This document shows, one piece after another, positions 1 to 8,028 of a stretch of DNA of 35,115 nt. The DNA is from a bacterium (GTDB lineage: Bacteria > Actinomycetota > Thermoleophilia > Solirubrobacterales > 70-9), in NCBI GenBank assembly GCA_023251975.1, contig JAHEXU010000009.1, positions 1 to 35,115 on the forward strand, read 5' to 3'. Numbering within the stretch: the first letter of the stretch is position 1; every line of letters starts with the position of its first letter. Made by a program: the position numbers and the translations under genes. A model generated the notes under the pieces. It was not told the origin of the DNA, did no database searches, and saw only the letters and a program-made list of their open reading frames with translations.

Positions 1-572
1 ATCAGCATCAGGTGGGTGGGCCCACACAGGGTCACGTCCTGGCCGAAGACCCGATGCCACATGTCATCGAGCGGAAACCCGATCAGCGCAAACCCGGCGG
101 CGACCAGCAGGCCGATCGAGCCGAGCGGTGCCCACCAGCCATCGCCGATCCGGACAAAGGCGCGGCCGTGGCGAGCCTCCGGCAGGATCAAACCGATCAT
201 CCCGGCGGAGAAGACACCGAACAGTCCGCCGAGGATTAGGAAATGCGACGAGTTGGCAAACGGACCGGGATCGCGACCGTCGCTGACGTGGATCGAGATA
301 TCCCAATACATACCGACTGCCGCCACCAAAAGCGACCCGGTCACGATCACGGTCGGCAGCGCCGCCCAGTAAGGGAGCCCGCTGTAGCGCTCGGCGGTGG
401 CGGAGAGACGACGCAGGATCGAGGTGCGGCCGCTGCGGTGCGCCCATCCCAGCGCCAGCAACGCCAGCGTCACACCGACTCCGGCTACGGTCGCAACGAC
501 CGCCTCCCAGATCGCCGCCCCACCGGCAGGCGCCACGTCAACCGCCGCGGCGGTCAAGCTAATCGGGTCCAT
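1..572 (-). CDS. Polytopic membrane protein, 3' end cut off by window edge
   Basis: The reading frame opens with ATG at 570-572 (complement) and stays open to base 1, giving about 190 residues of a longer protein. The visible part has hydrophobic segments near residues 20-43, 72-90, 108-130 and 148-168, so it is an integral membrane protein. The last readable part carries D-M-W-H-R-x-F-G-x-D-V-T-L-W-x-P-T-H, a conserved-looking Trp/His-rich motif of the kind found in uncharacterised actinobacterial membrane proteins. The histidines could bind metal or haem, but that is inference. No function is assigned. A direct repeat lies 44-61 bases upstream of the start. The gene lies alone in this window, so context says little about its role. 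Confidence 0.75.
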   Translation of the reverse strand, partial: MDPISLTAAAVDVAPAGGAAIWEAVVATVAGVGVTLALLALGWAHRSGRTSILRRLSATAERYSGLPYWAALPTVIVTGSLLVAAVGMYWDISIHVSDGRDPGPFANSSHFLILGGLFGVFSAGMIGLILPEARHGRAFVRIGDGWWAPLGSIGLLVAAGFALIGFPLDDMWHRVFGQDVTLCGPTHLML

Positions 573-1186
573 CGTTCGAGTTCCTTTCGGCCCCGGCGCA
601 ATCTTGCGCCGTCAGACACCTATCTTACACCTAACGATGTCACATGGTTACGTGCAGCGACGCAGGGGAGCGAGTCGCGGCGGCGATCGCCGTCCGAGCT
701 GGTTCCGGCGCTCGCCCTGGGCCAGCCGAGCAAAGTGCCGGGGCGACCGACGGCGGGCGACTCCCCCGCCCCGCCCACTACCGACTTCCTCCGGCGTGTC
801 AACGCTGCCAGCCCGACGCCCGGACGATCAGTTCGCTCCTCGATGCGCGCTACCCGACGCCTGGCAGCGCACCCGGGAGGGATCAACGAGGGGCTGCGAA
901 CGAGGGCGTGCCACTCGACGAGCTGTCCTGAGTGGGGCGCATGATTGCGGCGCGCATCATTCGTGCTGGGGCCGTGGCCGTGGATGATCCCCGCCTACAT
1001 CTATCTGCCCGACGAGGTGGGCGTCTTATATTACCGCCGCGACGGGGGCCCGTAGGCGTGCCGACTCGTCCGTCGATCAGAGATCCTTGGCACTGATATG
1101 AGACCTGTTCTTGGAGGTTCTTGGAGGGTCCGTTGCTGGGTTGAAAACGAACCGATCCGTGATCGCGAACTCAAACCCAAACCGGA
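573..1186. other. 614-bp gap with no convincing complete gene
   Basis: Several overlapping open frames exist on both strands, but none has a protein-like sequence, an RBS and a neighbour relationship together. The one stretch that reads like protein is plus-strand 963-1055, a GTG-started 30-codon frame rich in Trp, Pro and Tyr that ends in TAG at 1053-1055. It may be the tail of a lost gene. The rest shows only the direct repeat at 616-633 and a weak ATGAT/ATCAT inverted repeat near 940-960. Confidence 0.4.
616..633. promoter_or_regulatory. Direct repeat ACACCTA x2, promoter/operator candidate
   Basis: ACACCTA occurs at 616-622 and 627-633, exactly 11 bp apart (one helical turn), just upstream of the membrane protein gene. 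Read on the minus strand it is TAGGTGT-AAGA-TAGGTGT and contains TAAGAT, a possible -10 element. One-turn direct repeats are typical of sites for OmpR-like response regulators. The assignment rests on geometry only. Confidence 0.3.
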
Positions 1187-2515
1187 TCAGTCGGCGAATC
1201 GGCCCTCGAAGGGGGCGCGACCACCGGAAGCTCGCTCGGCCGCCTCGAGCAACTCGGAGCGAAATTGCGGGGCGGCGACGGCGGCGAGTGCCCGACCGCG
1301 CTGGTGGACCGTCTTGCCCTGCAACTCGGCGGTGCCGTACTCGGTCACAATCACGTCAACTGCGTGGCGCGGGGTGGTGATGACCGCACCCGCCTCGAAC
1401 CACGGGACGATCCGCGAGACGAGCCGACCGCCGACCGTGGCGGTCGAGGGCAGGCAAAGCAGCGAGCGGTCCTCGAGATCGAGCGCCGGGCCGGTGACGA
1501 AGTCCTCGTGGCCGCCGATCCCGGAATACTGGCGGCCGCCGATCGTGTCGGCGACAACCTGGCCTTGGATGTCGACCGCCAGCGCCGCGTTGATCGTCAC
1601 CATGCGGCGATTGGCGCGGATGTAGGCGGGCGAGTTGACGATCTCCACCGGCAAAAACGCAACCTCGGTGTTGCCGTCAAGCCATTCGTACAGCTCGGCG
1701 GTTCCGGCGGCGAAGGTGGCGACCGAGACGCCGTCGAACTGACCCTTGCGATTGGTCACCTTGCCCGCTCGGTGGAGCTTCATCAGCCCGGTCGTGAACA
1801 TTTCCGAGTGGACCCCGTAGTCGCCGCCGTCGCCCTCGGCGAGCAGGCAGGCGATCGTCGAGGGGACCGCGCCGATCCCGGTCTGCAGGGTCGCCCCCTC
1901 CGGGATGTAAGCGGCAGCGTTGGCGGCGATCGCGCGGTCGACATCGCTCGGATCGGGGTCGGCCAGCGGCAGCGGCTGCGACTGCGAGCCAACCAACAGG
2001 TCCACCTCGTCGAGGTGGACTCGGTGCGGATACTGCGGCGCGATTCCGACGGTCCGCGGATAGTGGGGCGAGCACTCGATCACGAGCAGGCGCTCGGGGT
2101 CGGCGGCGGCACGGTGCAACTCGGCAACCGAGGCCCCGGCGTGCAGCGATAACGAGCACCAGCCATCTGGATCCGGCATCGCCGCAGCGCTGATCATTAC
2201 CCGCGGTGCCTGCTCCTCCATCAACGGCGCGAAGCGGCGGAAATCGGCCGGGGCAAACGAGATGTTCGCGCCCTGATCGCGTAGCACCCGCTCGATCGGT
2301 CCGTAAAAGCCCGAGAGGTAATGGACGTTGGGATGGCCAAACAGCGCCGTACCGACCGAAAGAAGCGCCCCGTAGACGCGCAACTCCTCCCAGTCCTGGC
2401 GCTCACCGAGCGCCGCCAGAAGCGCCCCCGGCTGGCCGGTGCCGAGCGGCATCCCGATCGAATCGCGAACCCTCAGATGAGCCGCCGCCTCGGCGGCGCT
2501 GATCATGCTTGCCAT
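1187..2515 (-). CDS. Acetyl-CoA hydrolase/transferase family protein (4-hydroxybutyrate CoA-transferase-like)
   Basis: At 442 residues this matches the usual size of family I CoA-transferases of the acetyl-CoA hydrolase/4-hydroxybutyrate CoA-transferase group. Such enzymes move CoA between acyl-CoA and a free carboxylic acid through a glutamyl-CoA intermediate in the cytoplasm. The family landmarks are visible: GIGAVPSTIACLL in the middle, YGVHSEMFTTG with the likely catalytic Glu, and the C-terminal SGIGGHEDF glycine loop followed by VTEYGTAEL. I start at the ATG at 2513-2515, preceded by GGAGAGG; a second ATG at 2504-2506 is also possible. The frame stays open a further 128 codons upstream, but that sequence is not protein-like. 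The start region lies inside an ~82-bp direct repeat whose second copy precedes the divergent YjeF_N gene. Substrate cannot be told from sequence. Confidence 0.88.
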   Translation of the reverse strand: MASMISAAEAAAHLRVRDSIGMPLGTGQPGALLAALGERQDWEELRVYGALLSVGTALFGHPNVHYLSGFYGPIERVLRDQGANISFAPADFRRFAPLMEEQAPRVMISAAAMPDPDGWCSLSLHAGASVAELHRAAADPERLLVIECSPHYPRTVGIAPQYPHRVHLDEVDLLVGSQSQPLPLADPDPSDVDRAIAANAAAYIPEGATLQTGIGAVPSTIACLLAEGDGGDYGVHSEMFTTGLMKLHRAGKVTNRKGQFDGVSVATFAAGTAELYEWLDGNTEVAFLPVEIVNSPAYIRANRRMVTINAALAVDIQGQVVADTIGGRQYSGIGGHEDFVTGPALDLEDRSLLCLPSTATVGGRLVSRIVPWFEAGAVITTPRHAVDVIVTEYGTAELQGKTVHQRGRALAAVAAPQFRSELLEAAERASGGRAPFEGRFAD

Positions 2516-2589
2516 CTCGCTGTCGAACCTCTCCTCAATCGCCGATCCTCGCTGCGGGCAGCATACGCTGCGGAGCGATGATGTCGGCC
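2508..2589. repeat. 82-bp direct repeat, copy 1 (start region of the CoA-transferase gene)
   Basis: This segment matches 3014-3096 with nine mismatches and one single-base indel (about 88% identity). It holds the RBS and start codon of the minus-strand CoA-transferase gene and, on the plus strand, an ATG at 2578 that copies the YjeF_N start context but leads only into a 30-codon frame. Similarity ends sharply on both sides. A perfect hairpin, GTCGGCCA-ATCTTG-TGGCCGAC, runs from inside the repeat across its right edge (2583-2604). Confidence 0.85.
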
Positions 2590-2673
2590 AATCTTGTGGC
2601 CGACCGACAACGAGGTCGTGCCAGTTCGGGTTCGCATCGACGGGCGACCCCCAGCCGGTTGCGGTTGTGAGGG

Positions 2674-2982
2674 GTGCCAACCCGCCCCTACCTGGGTTAC
2701 TTGAGCACCGAAACGCTTGTTGGGGCGACCTGTCTGATGGGCGGCGTGTTTGGCCTGCTGGTGTTGCAAACGCTGCTCGGCAGCACCGGGGACAGCCTGC
2801 TCCCAACCGGGTGGCTGGGCCGGTTACTAGCGTTACCGGGTGCCGAATCCGGCAAGTCGTACTACTGGACGACCGGTGCTGGACTCGATGCCAGGCCAAT
2901 TCACGCGATCAGCCTGATCGCGCTTTTCGCGCTACTGACTGCCGCGGCGCGCGCCCTCAACAAGCGCGCAAGCCAATCGTAA
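2674..2982 (+). CDS. Small hypothetical membrane protein
   Basis: This 102-residue frame starts with GTG and encodes two hydrophobic helices, about residues 13-35 and 79-93. They are separated by a loop containing G-K-S-Y-Y-W-T-T-G-A-G, and the tail is basic. The amino-acid make-up is that of a real inner-membrane protein and no competing frame exists here. A 30-codon frame starting at ATG 2578 inside the upstream repeat ends with TGA at 2668-2670, three bases before this start, so reinitiation is possible. The gene lies between two ~82-bp direct repeats and may have come in with the event that duplicated them. I do not recognise the family. TTG at 2701 is an alternative start. Confidence 0.5.
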   Translation: MPTRPYLGYLSTETLVGATCLMGGVFGLLVLQTLLGSTGDSLLPTGWLGRLLALPGAESGKSYYWTTGAGLDARPIHAISLIALFALLTAAARALNKRASQS

Positions 2983-3013
2983 GCCCGTTCCGAGTTCCGC
3001 CCGACAGGCGTTC

Positions 3014-3096
3014 CTTGCCATCTCGCTGTCGAACCTCTCCCTCGATCGCCCCTCGTCGCTGCGAGCACCATACGCTGCAGAGCGATGACTTCGGCC
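3014..3096. repeat. 83-bp direct repeat, copy 2 (start region of the YjeF_N gene)
   Basis: This is the second copy of the element at 2508-2589. Here the plus-strand ATG at 3085 opens the YjeF_N gene, while the minus-strand ATG that starts the CoA-transferase in copy 1 leads nowhere. Each copy therefore serves one of the two divergent genes. The simplest reading is one ancestral divergent promoter region duplicated around a ~424-bp insertion. Confidence 0.85.
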
Positions 3097-3816
3097 CGGT
3101 TGAGCGGCGAGGCCTGCGCCTGGATCGACCCGGATCGCCGCCGGGCGCTGTTTCGCCACGCCGCAGCGGCCGGGATCGACTTCGGACGGATCGCCGAGGG
3201 AGCGGCGATTGCGACCTGCGAGGTGGCGCGAGAGCGGCTCGGAGGCAGCCTCGGGGGGCGGCATATTTTCGTCTTGGTCGGGCCGGGGCGAAACGGCGCG
3301 GTCGGCCTGGCGGCGGCGCGACGGCTCGCCGGGGCGGGCGCCGATGTGGCGATCCTGCTTGGCGCGCCAGTCACCCGGATCAGCGCCGAAACGGCCGCCC
3401 AATTGCGGATCTGTGAGCGCGCCGAGCTGCGAATCCTGAGCGGCCACCCCGAATACACCAGGGCCGAGCTCTACGTCGATGCGCTGCTGGCGGGCGGTAG
3501 CGTCGGTCGCCCGCGCGACGGACTCGCCAAGTTGATCGAGCTGACCGCGAGTCGGCGGACCATCGCACTCGATCTGCCGTCCGGGCTTGACCCGGTGAGC
3601 GGCGCGGCCGCCTCCCCGGTGATCAGCGCCGAGGCGACCCTGGCAATCGGCCCGCCACTGCGGGTCCTCGCCGACCCGCGACTAGACCCGATTCGCGGTG
3701 AGCTCTACATCTGCGACCTCGGGATCCCAGCCACGATCGCCGCCGCGGTCGGCTACGAGCCAGCTCCCCCCGGCGTCTCGCCGTTCGCCGCCGCCGCCCT
3801 GATCCGGGTCGGATAG
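3085..3816 (+). CDS. Stand-alone YjeF_N domain protein (NAD(P)H-hydrate epimerase-like)
   Basis: The 243-residue protein has the Rossmann-like YjeF N-terminal fold. FVLVGPGRNGAVGLAAARRL (near residues 56-75) stands where epimerases carry the GxGNNGGDG loop; YVDALLAGG and LDLPSGLDP follow in the expected order. True NAD(P)HX epimerases repair damaged nicotinamide cofactors. Here the GNNGGDG loop is changed to GRNGAVG, losing one Asn and the Asp, so catalysis by the normal mechanism is doubtful and the protein may bind another ligand. The ADP-dependent dehydratase domain often fused in bacteria is absent. The start is the ATG at 3085 within the direct repeat, with a weak AGAG upstream. It is transcribed divergently from the CoA-transferase. 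Confidence 0.75.
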   Translation: MTSARLSGEACAWIDPDRRRALFRHAAAAGIDFGRIAEGAAIATCEVARERLGGSLGGRHIFVLVGPGRNGAVGLAAARRLAGAGADVAILLGAPVTRISAETAAQLRICERAELRILSGHPEYTRAELYVDALLAGGSVGRPRDGLAKLIELTASRRTIALDLPSGLDPVSGAAASPVISAEATLAIGPPLRVLADPRLDPIRGELYICDLGIPATIAAAVGYEPAPPGVSPFAAAALIRVG

Positions 3817-3884
3817 CCGCGCCCCGCCGGATTCAGCTTGGCCAACCGCGGCCGCACCCGGATCTTGCAGGTCATTCGCGCCGT

Positions 3885-3902
3885 GTCCAGATAAACCTGG
3901 AC
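3885..3902. terminator. Small hairpin GTCCAG-ATAAAC-CTGGAC
   Basis: A perfect 6-bp stem with a 6-nt A-rich loop lies about 70 bp past the YjeF_N stop and 120 bp before the GGDEF-EAL start. There is no following T-run, so it is only a weak terminator or operator candidate. Confidence 0.2.
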
Positions 3903-4024
3903 GGACCTCACCGCAGCCGAGTCAGGGGTCGATCCATCTCCTAGAGAAAGCGGATCACTGCCGAGCACGATCGATTAACACCAAGTCCGGGTCGCTTTCC
4001 ACCCCGACGAGCCAAGACGCGGCG

Positions 4025-6430
4025 ATGCATACCAATCTTTATCCAGAGCCGATCGAATCGGACGAGATGCCCGACATCGAGCATGCGATCCGGGCCGCAA
4101 CCGTCCAGGTCGGGGTCCTGATCAGCGTCATCGTGATCGCCGGGGTGATGGTCTACCTCGCGACCACCTGGCGCGACGCCCACCGGATCCCGATTCTCAG
4201 CCTGTGCACCGCGGCGGCGATCGTCGCAGCCCTCGCCTCGCGGGTCCCGCCGGAGCGGATCGCCCGATCGCGGTGGCGCGAATACTTCTTCGTCGGCTGG
4301 TCGGTCGCCGATCTGATCCTGCTGGGGACGGTAATCATGCTCGACGGCGGGGTCGACAGCCCACTCCTGATGCTGCTGATATTGCCGATGCTGTTCAGCG
4401 CCCTGTCGTACCCGACAATCCTGACCGCGTTGCTCGGCCTCGGGACGATCTCGGCGTTTGTCGCGATCGTAATCGCCTCCGACGGCTCGCTCCGAGTCGG
4501 CGCCTGCGGCGCCCTCGCGATCGCCAGCGCCGCGACGATGTTGGCGTTCGAGTCGCGCAATCAGACCCAGCGCCGCGAGCAGATCGCCCGAGCGTTATGC
4601 CTGCGCCAGGCGAGCGAGCGCCTGCTCGCCAAACAGGCGACCCGGCAGGCCGGGGTCGCCGCGCTCGGTCAGCGGGCACTGCTTGGGACCGGGCACGAAA
4701 CGCTGTTCGACGAGGCGGTCGCGATGCTGAGCGACGCGCTATCGGTCGAGATCGCCTCAATTCTCGAACTCGAGCCCGACGCAACCGCGCTCTCGATTCG
4801 CGCCACCACCGGAATGCCGGGCACCACCCTCGATGTCCCGATTATCCCAACAAAGAAGGGGAGCCAAGCGGGCTATCTGCTTGAGACCGGCGAACCGGTG
4901 ATCGTCGCCGACTGGCGGACCGAGCAGCGCTTTGCGCAGCCGTCGCTGACCCGTGAGATGGGAATCCTCTCCGGAGTCGCGGTGCCGATTCGAACCAACG
5001 CCGAACTGAGCTACGTCCTCGGGGTGCAGACCCGCGAGCAGCGCGACTTCTCCGAACCGGAGGTGACCTTCATGTTGACCGTCGCGAACGTACTCGGCAC
5101 CGCGATCGAACGTCATCGCCGAGAGGAGCAGATGCGCTACGACGCGATGCACGACGCCCTGACCGGCCTCGCCAATCGGACCCTTTTTGTCGACCGGCTG
5201 CGTCGCGCCCTGGCCCGAGCACGACGCCGCGGAACCTCGGTCGCGGTCCTGTTTATCGATCTCGATGACTTCAAGTTCATCAACGACACGCTTGGACATG
5301 AAGCGGGCGACGAGATGATCCGGATGATCGCGCCTCGGCTGGTCGAGTCGGTCCGGGTGACCGACACGGTTGCCCGCTTTGGCGGCGACGAGTTCACCGT
5401 CCTGATCGAGGATGTCGAGGTCGCGGAGGACGCGATGCTGGTGGCGCGGCGGATCATCGACGACCTGTCTGCACCGACCGAGCTATCGAGCCGGATCTAC
5501 CACGTCGGTGCCAGCATCGGGGTTGCGATCAGCAGCGGCGGCGAGGACCCTGAAGCGATGATGCGGGACGCCGACACCGCCCTCTACGACGCCAAGGAAA
5601 AGACCCCCGGAAGGGCGATGCTGTTTGACGGCGCCACCCGCGCCCGGGTGCTCGAGCGGGTGCGCACCGAGAACGACCTGCGCGGGGCGCTCAAGCGCGG
5701 CGAGATGGACCTCCACTTCCAGCCGGTGGTTCGCCTGCCAAGCGGCGCAACCGTCGGCTACGAGGCGCTGATCCGGTGGCGCCACCCGACCCGCGGCCTG
5801 CTCAGCCCGATCCACTTCATCCCACTGGCCGAACGGGCGCGACTGGTCAATGACATCGGCGCCTGGGTGATCGGCAAGGCTGCCGAAACGGTCGCCGAGT
5901 GGCAGCTCTTTCCCGACGGCCGGGCGATGACGGTCGCGGTCAACCTGTCAGCCCACCAACTCGTCGACACCCGGCTGCCGTCGGTGGTTGCAACGGCGCT
6001 CGAGGCGACAGCGATCGACCCGGCGTTGCTGCGGCTCGAGCTGACCGAGAGCGTGCTGCTCGAACAGTCGGCGCTAGTCGAGCGGATGCTGGCCGAACTG
6101 CGCGAACTCGGAGTCGGGCTGGTGCTCGACGACTTCGGCACCGGCTACTCCTCGCTCGGGTACCTGAAACGGCTGCCGCTCGACGCGATCAAGCTCGACC
6201 GCAGCTTCCTCGAGGCGTTGACCCCGGGTAGTACCGATACCGCGATCGTCTCGGCGACCGTCACCCTGGCGCGAGCGCTCAACCTCGAGGTCGTCGCCGA
6301 GGGAATCGAAACCGAGGAACAGCTCGAGGCAGTCCAGGGGCTCGGGGTCGACTTCGCCCAGGGCTTCTACTTCTCGCGGCCGATCCCGTCGGAAGAGCTG
6401 CTCGTCAGGCTCTCGGCCAGCACCGTGTAG
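4025..6430 (+). CDS. Membrane-bound GAF-GGDEF-EAL cyclic-di-GMP enzyme
   Basis: This 801-residue protein has about five or six membrane helices in residues 25-175, a short coiled linker, a GAF sensor domain (about 205-375), a diguanylate cyclase domain and an EAL phosphodiesterase domain. The cyclase motif GGDEF (453-457) is intact, and RVTD five residues before it matches the inhibitory I-site RxxD. The EAL domain keeps EAL at 580-582, ELTES, LDDFGTGYSSL, IKLDRSF, EGIET and the QGFYFSRP end, so both activities look chemically possible. Such proteins make and break c-di-GMP at the membrane in response to a bound signal. The start is ATG 4025; ATG 4067 (MPDIEH) is an alternative with a better purine-rich lead. 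The last 64 bases overlap the 3' end of the convergent PucR gene. Confidence 0.93.
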   Translation: MHTNLYPEPIESDEMPDIEHAIRAATVQVGVLISVIVIAGVMVYLATTWRDAHRIPILSLCTAAAIVAALASRVPPERIARSRWREYFFVGWSVADLILLGTVIMLDGGVDSPLLMLLILPMLFSALSYPTILTALLGLGTISAFVAIVIASDGSLRVGACGALAIASAATMLAFESRNQTQRREQIARALCLRQASERLLAKQATRQAGVAALGQRALLGTGHETLFDEAVAMLSDALSVEIASILELEPDATALSIRATTGMPGTTLDVPIIPTKKGSQAGYLLETGEPVIVADWRTEQRFAQPSLTREMGILSGVAVPIRTNAELSYVLGVQTREQRDFSEPEVTFMLTVANVLGTAIERHRREEQMRYDAMHDALTGLANRTLFVDRLRRALARARRRGTSVAVLFIDLDDFKFINDTLGHEAGDEMIRMIAPRLVESVRVTDTVARFGGDEFTVLIEDVEVAEDAMLVARRIIDDLSAPTELSSRIYHVGASIGVAISSGGEDPEAMMRDADTALYDAKEKTPGRAMLFDGATRARVLERVRTENDLRGALKRGEMDLHFQPVVRLPSGATVGYEALIRWRHPTRGLLSPIHFIPLAERARLVNDIGAWVIGKAAETVAEWQLFPDGRAMTVAVNLSAHQLVDTRLPSVVATALEATAIDPALLRLELTESVLLEQSALVERMLAELRELGVGLVLDDFGTGYSSLGYLKRLPLDAIKLDRSFLEALTPGSTDTAIVSATVTLARALNLEVVAEGIETEEQLEAVQGLGVDFAQGFYFSRPIPSEELLVRLSASTV

Positions 6431-7638
6431 CGGAGGCCAAGCTCGATCTCGAGGCGCCGATCGGGGTCGTCGAGGTCGCCACCGTAGAGCTCGTGGAGGC
6501 GGCGGATCCGGGTCCGCGCCGTCTGGGGATGAATTGACAGCGCCCGCGCCACCGCAGCCGCGTTGCCACCGTGATGGACGTAGGCAAGCACGGTCGCGAT
6601 CAGACGTTCGCGGTTGCTCTTTCGCTCGCCGCTAATCGGCGCGATCGCGCGCTCGGCGGCCAGCGCCAGCAACTCCAGGTTGGTCGCAATCAGGAGTTCG
6701 ACCAGGTGCTCGTCGGCCCGAACCGCTGCGGCCGATGAGTTGTTCGCGGTGGTGGCGGTCGTGGTGGTGGCGGCGACGGTCGTGGTCGCAGCGGTCGCGG
6801 CGCTCGCCGTCGGCGAGCGCGGTAGGCGCGCCGCCGTGGTCGCGAGGCGCCACGAAAACCCGCAGCGGGTCGGCGCCACCGTCGGTCCGATCGCGACCGA
6901 CCGACCGGCCAGGGCGCGATCGACCACGGCGCGGCGACCGGGGCCATCGGGATCGGCGACAACCACCGCCCCCGTCCCCTCGACCGCCCCGCCAAGACAC
7001 TCGGGACCGATCCGGGCGGCGATCAGCTCGGCCTCGCCCGGTTCAGTGGCCACCGCCGCGACCGATTTCGGCAGCGGCCAGTCGGCTTCGGCGGCGGCCC
7101 TAACCAAAGCCGCCTGGCTCGGATCAGTTGCGATCAAGATCGAGAGCAGGGCTCCGCGGCGACGCTCGCGCTGACGCTCCAGCTCGCTGCGCGCCTGCGA
7201 GTAGCCCGCCACCGAAGCGGCTGCCAGCTCGTCGATGAAGGCAAAGATCGCCTCAGCCAACAGGGCCTGGTCCTCGGCGCTAACCGCCGCCTCGCGGGCC
7301 GCCTCGGCAACCTGGACCCAGGCGATCCGGGCGCCAACCCGGTAGGCCGATTGCAGCGCGTCGAGGGTGCGACCGTGGCGCATCTCGCCCGCCCCGAGCT
7401 CGTAGTAGACGGTGTTTTCGCGGACCGCCTCGGGGTCGCGGATCGAGTTCACGAACTCGCGAAGGGCCTCGCCGATCCCGAGTCGCAGGTTGTCGCCGAA
7501 TCGACCCTCCAGCGGCCGCGCGTATTCGGGGACGGAGGCAGCGATCGCCGCGATCACCTCGGCGCTCGCGGCAGCGAGCGCAGGTTCGATGATCGTCGCG
7601 ATTTGCGGCGACAACCGCCTCTCAGAGCGGGATGACAT
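6367..7638 (-). CDS. PucR-family transcriptional regulator
   Basis: The C-terminal 60 residues form the PucR-type helix-turn-helix: LIATVLAYVHHGGNAAAVAR, then SIHPQTARTRIRRLHELYG, and an acidic tail ending in RLEIELGLRY. The N-terminal ~190 residues are helical and resemble the N-terminal sensor part of actinobacterial PucR/CdaR-like regulators, followed by a short central region. An odd Thr/Ala-rich low-complexity linker (complement of about 6735-6830) separates the central part from the HTH. I start at the ATG at 7636-7638, giving 423 residues; GTG at 7705-7707 is a longer alternative that adds 23 unlikely residues. No RBS is obvious. It converges on the GGDEF-EAL gene with a 64-bp overlap. 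Targets are unknown. Confidence 0.85.
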   Translation of the reverse strand: MSSRSERRLSPQIATIIEPALAAASAEVIAAIAASVPEYARPLEGRFGDNLRLGIGEALREFVNSIRDPEAVRENTVYYELGAGEMRHGRTLDALQSAYRVGARIAWVQVAEAAREAAVSAEDQALLAEAIFAFIDELAAASVAGYSQARSELERQRERRRGALLSILIATDPSQAALVRAAAEADWPLPKSVAAVATEPGEAELIAARIGPECLGGAVEGTGAVVVADPDGPGRRAVVDRALAGRSVAIGPTVAPTRCGFSWRLATTAARLPRSPTASAATAATTTVAATTTTATTANNSSAAAVRADEHLVELLIATNLELLALAAERAIAPISGERKSNRERLIATVLAYVHHGGNAAAVARALSIHPQTARTRIRRLHELYGGDLDDPDRRLEIELGLRYTVLAESLTSSSSDGIGREK

Positions 7639-8028
7639 TAACGCAGGGGTGGTCGAAGGTACGGCCCTCCCGACCGACTTGCGCGCTTCGGAACTGACGC
7701 ACCCCACCAGCCTAGATGACCGATTCCTATTCGCGCCCCCACGGATGACCTACCGAGCAGCGACACCACCCGCCTTCTCGCATTTGACGCCGTCCCGTGC
7801 CGCGAAGGGGTGGGGCGCCCGGCCTGGCCGGGTCCGTTGCGGCGGCGACCAGGATTCGAATCAGTTATCGCGCCGCCCGGCGGCGACGACAAGCTCGCCA
7901 CGAGTGCAGATTTTCGGCCATCGCCGGATCGTGTCCGCGATTCTACTAAGTTTTCTTAGTGTTTTCTCGCTTATGTTCGTAAAAATAACCTGATAAGTCG
8001 GCTATTTCCTCCGGATAAGCTGTCAGCC
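7639..8028. other. 390-bp gap between divergent regulator and desaturase genes
   Basis: The first ~280 bp are ordinary GC-rich sequence with no protein-like frame. From about 7925 the composition turns AT-rich and carries the inverted repeat and GATAAG repeats listed separately. This is the likely promoter region of the desaturase gene. A GGATTCGAATC string near 7853-7863 resembles a tRNA T-loop, but its flanks do not pair. Confidence 0.5.
7945..8018 (+). promoter_or_regulatory. AT-rich control region of the desaturase gene
   Basis: ACTAAG-TTTT-CTTAGT at 7945-7960 is a perfect 6-bp inverted repeat 69 bp before the desaturase ATG. GATAAG follows at 7992-7997 and again at 8013-8018, 21 bp apart (two helical turns). 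The cluster lies in the most AT-rich stretch of the neighbourhood. It could be a promoter with a repressor site, for example for a lipid- or temperature-responsive regulator; the regulator is not identifiable here. Confidence 0.4.

Noticed and set aside
620-886. 88-codon minus-strand frame in the first large gap
   Set aside because: Low-complexity Arg/Gly composition, no RBS, and four other overlapping frames are equally open.
2516-2899. Upstream extension of the CoA-transferase frame to a 570-residue protein
   Set aside because: The added residues are not protein-like, overlap the small membrane gene antisense, and the family length and RBS support the ATG at 2515.
3753-3968. 71-codon minus-strand frame overlapping the end of the YjeF_N gene
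   Set aside because: A few stretches look protein-like, but the second half is antisense to a sound gene and there is no RBS.
7845-7880. Possible tRNA T-loop (GGATTCGAATC)
   Set aside because: The flanks do not form a 5-bp T-stem on either strand and no acceptor, D or anticodon arms can be built around it.
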